Positions 62,911 to 64,000 of a stretch of 64,000 bases of DNA are shown here, piece after piece (the stretch's first letter is position 1; every line of letters starts with the position of its first letter). The stretch comes from an uncultured Lachnospiraceae bacterium (lineage in GTDB: Bacteria; Bacillota; Clostridia; Lachnospirales; Lachnospiraceae): the NCBI GenBank assembly GCA_947246015.1, contig CAMXQE010000020.1:1-64000 (forward strand), read 5' to 3'. The notes under the pieces are model-generated. The model saw only the letters and a program-made list of their open reading frames with translations, did not search any database and was not told the DNA's origin. The position numbers and the translations under genes were made by a program.

Positions 62911-64000
62911 TCATCTTCCGTTTATCCCCTGAAAATACTTCATCAGTATTTCTTTGATATAATAATACCTCCGCACATAGGAATTCTCTACCTGTATCAG
63001 TTCGAATCCATGTTCCCTGCATACGGCATTTTTCCTCCTGTCCTTTTCCCTCACATATTTGTTTTCTTCCTGTTCCATTCCGCCCAGTTCAATTGCCAGT
63101 ATCGGCGTCTTCTCTTTATTGCGCTCCCTTTCATACACTACGAAATCAAACCGCCCTGAGCGGAACAGGTCAGGGTATCTGCCCTCCCCGCCCAGAATAT
63201 CGCTGATGCCGACGTCCTTGCGCACCACGCATCTTCGCTGTGTATTCAGTACATTATCCAATGCATGGTTCAATGTGGACAGAAATGCCTCCTCCGTCTC
63301 GCTGCTATAAGGTTTAATGCCAAGCGCACGGGAGGCGCTGCCTCTCGGCGTCACTTCCGATGTACCGTTCGTCCGTACATATTGAACCAGTTCATAAAGG
63401 TCATCCTGCCCTTCCCCGTGCAGCCGTTCCAGCACATCCCGGTTGGAAAGGATTACCAGCTGCTCCTTTGCACGGGAAGTGGCCACATTGATGAGTTCCT
63501 TATTGTTTTTCAGCCATCCGTAAGTCGCATGTCCCGTCTGCTCCGTCAGCGCCAGCGAAAAAAGCACCACATCCTTTTCATCTCCCTGAAAAGCATGTAC
63601 CGTACCGCAGGTCACATGCTCCATTCCGTTCTTTTTCAGTACATCGTTTATCAAGTCCTTCTGATTGGCAAAAGGTGTTATAACACCTATATCCTTATCC
63701 CTGTTCGCTTTTGCAAATTCCAGTATTTCCTCTGCTTCTGCAGGCGACGTATTCCTCCGGCCGGAAATATTATCAGGAATATCCTTAAATATCAGCGGCT
63801 GCTCTTCCCCGCTGATGCTGTCTATGACCAGCTTGTTATTATAATATTTCCGGTTATTGAAATGGATAATCTGCCTGTTGCACCGGTAATGATGGCTGAG
63901 CAAAACCTCTTCGCTGACCGGGTCGCAGGAAAGATACGTCTTATAGACCGAGTTCCTGATATAATCATATTCCTCCGTCACTCCATAAATCCTGCGCAGC
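62911..64000 (-). CDS. Superfamily 1 helicase C-terminal part with DUF2726 (partial)
   Basis: The frame is open to the window edge; no start is seen. From its first visible residues it has AAA_12-type helicase motifs: LSHHYRCNRQIIHF, GVITPFANQK, GTVHAFQGDEKDVVLFSLA, NVATSRAKEQLVIL (motifs IV-VI), then a DUF2726-like domain (CVVRKDVGISDILGG, RFDFVVYERERNKEKTPILAIELGG, KDRRKNAVCREHGFELIQV), a restriction-endonuclease-like fold. Probably a large DNA-repair or defence-type helicase-nuclease. Confidence 0.85.
   Translation of the reverse strand, partial: LRRIYGVTEEYDYIRNSVYKTYLSCDPVSEEVLLSHHYRCNRQIIHFNNRKYYNNKLVIDSISGEEQPLIFKDIPDNISGRRNTSPAEAEEILEFAKANRDKDIGVITPFANQKDLINDVLKKNGMEHVTCGTVHAFQGDEKDVVLFSLALTEQTGHATYGWLKNNKELINVATSRAKEQLVILSNRDVLERLHGEGQDDLYELVQYVRTNGTSEVTPRGSASRALGIKPYSSETEEAFLSTLNHALDNVLNTQRRCVVRKDVGISDILGGEGRYPDLFRSGRFDFVVYERERNKEKTPILAIELGGMEQEENKYVREKDRRKNAVCREHGFELIQVENSYVRRYYYIKEILMKYFQGINGR

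Overview
The window looks like a chromosome segment of an anaerobic, spore-forming member of the Clostridia, most likely Lachnospiraceae. The evidence is gene-family resemblance (hemolysin III, GalE beside a UDP-sugar pyrophosphorylase, citrate synthase, DUF1538/P-II pair, a tiny membrane protein typical of that family), strong AGGAGG-type ribosome binding sites and TTGACA/TATAAT promoters. No rRNA or tRNA gene was seen.

Host DNA occupies about 1-4667 and 57178-64000. Almost everything between is one intact-looking temperate prophage of about 52.5 kb. It sits inside a LysM-GH18 gene (SleL/YaaH-like cortex-fragment glucosaminidase): codons 1-235 lie at the left end and the remaining 144 codons at the right end, and the two halves join exactly in frame through a 14-bp repeat (4668-4681 and 57164-57177). 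The large serine recombinase that must have made this insertion ends 16 bp from the right junction. Joining the outer prophage arms recreates an attP with 13-bp inverted repeats around a central AC.

Prologue and structural part (4.8-31 kb): a short rightward set of tiny genes by attL, then a long leftward late operon, read from right to left: terminase (Nu1/GpA type), gpW-like/DUF6148 protein, lambda-type portal, ClpP-like protease, decoration protein and capsid protein; then a P2-type contractile tail (sheath FI, tube FII, frameshifted chaperone, tape measure, X, D, V, U, gp25/W, J, I, H), fibres, holin-like genes and a GH24 endolysin. A lambda-like head is joined to a P2-like tail. Upstream of the terminase is a catalytic-domain-only tyrosine recombinase whose promoter region carries six helically phased GCGACAT repeats, preceded by an ArpU/RinA-like late regulator.

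Early part (32-46 kb): many small phage genes, a cytosine-C5 methyltransferase, a HAD phosphatase, a DnaC-like helicase loader, a replisome organiser, and a complete TubZRC (type III, tubulin-like) partition system with a six-unit 10-bp iteron centromere. It is transcribed leftwards from a perfect TTGACA-17-TATAAT promoter with two 17-bp operators.

Control and accessory part (46-55 kb): two repressor/operator regions (46.2 and 50.3 kb) bracket a block where small rightward genes alternate with leftward genes. Each of the four rightward genes carries the same roughly 80-bp promoter-hairpin-RBS cassette, with compensatory changes in the hairpin. Beyond the cI-like gene lie a membrane-anchored DUF4041/GIY-YIG protein, a short RNA unit, a two-TM protein, an ImmA/IrrE peptidase, a structured RNA candidate, a Panacea-type antitoxin with a membrane partner, an XRE regulator and the integrase.

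How it may work together: the prophage inactivates a spore gene that clean excision would restore, and it carries a plasmid-type partition cassette, which is odd for an integrated element and suggests an extrachromosomal phase. All functions are inferred from sequence reading alone; no database search was run.
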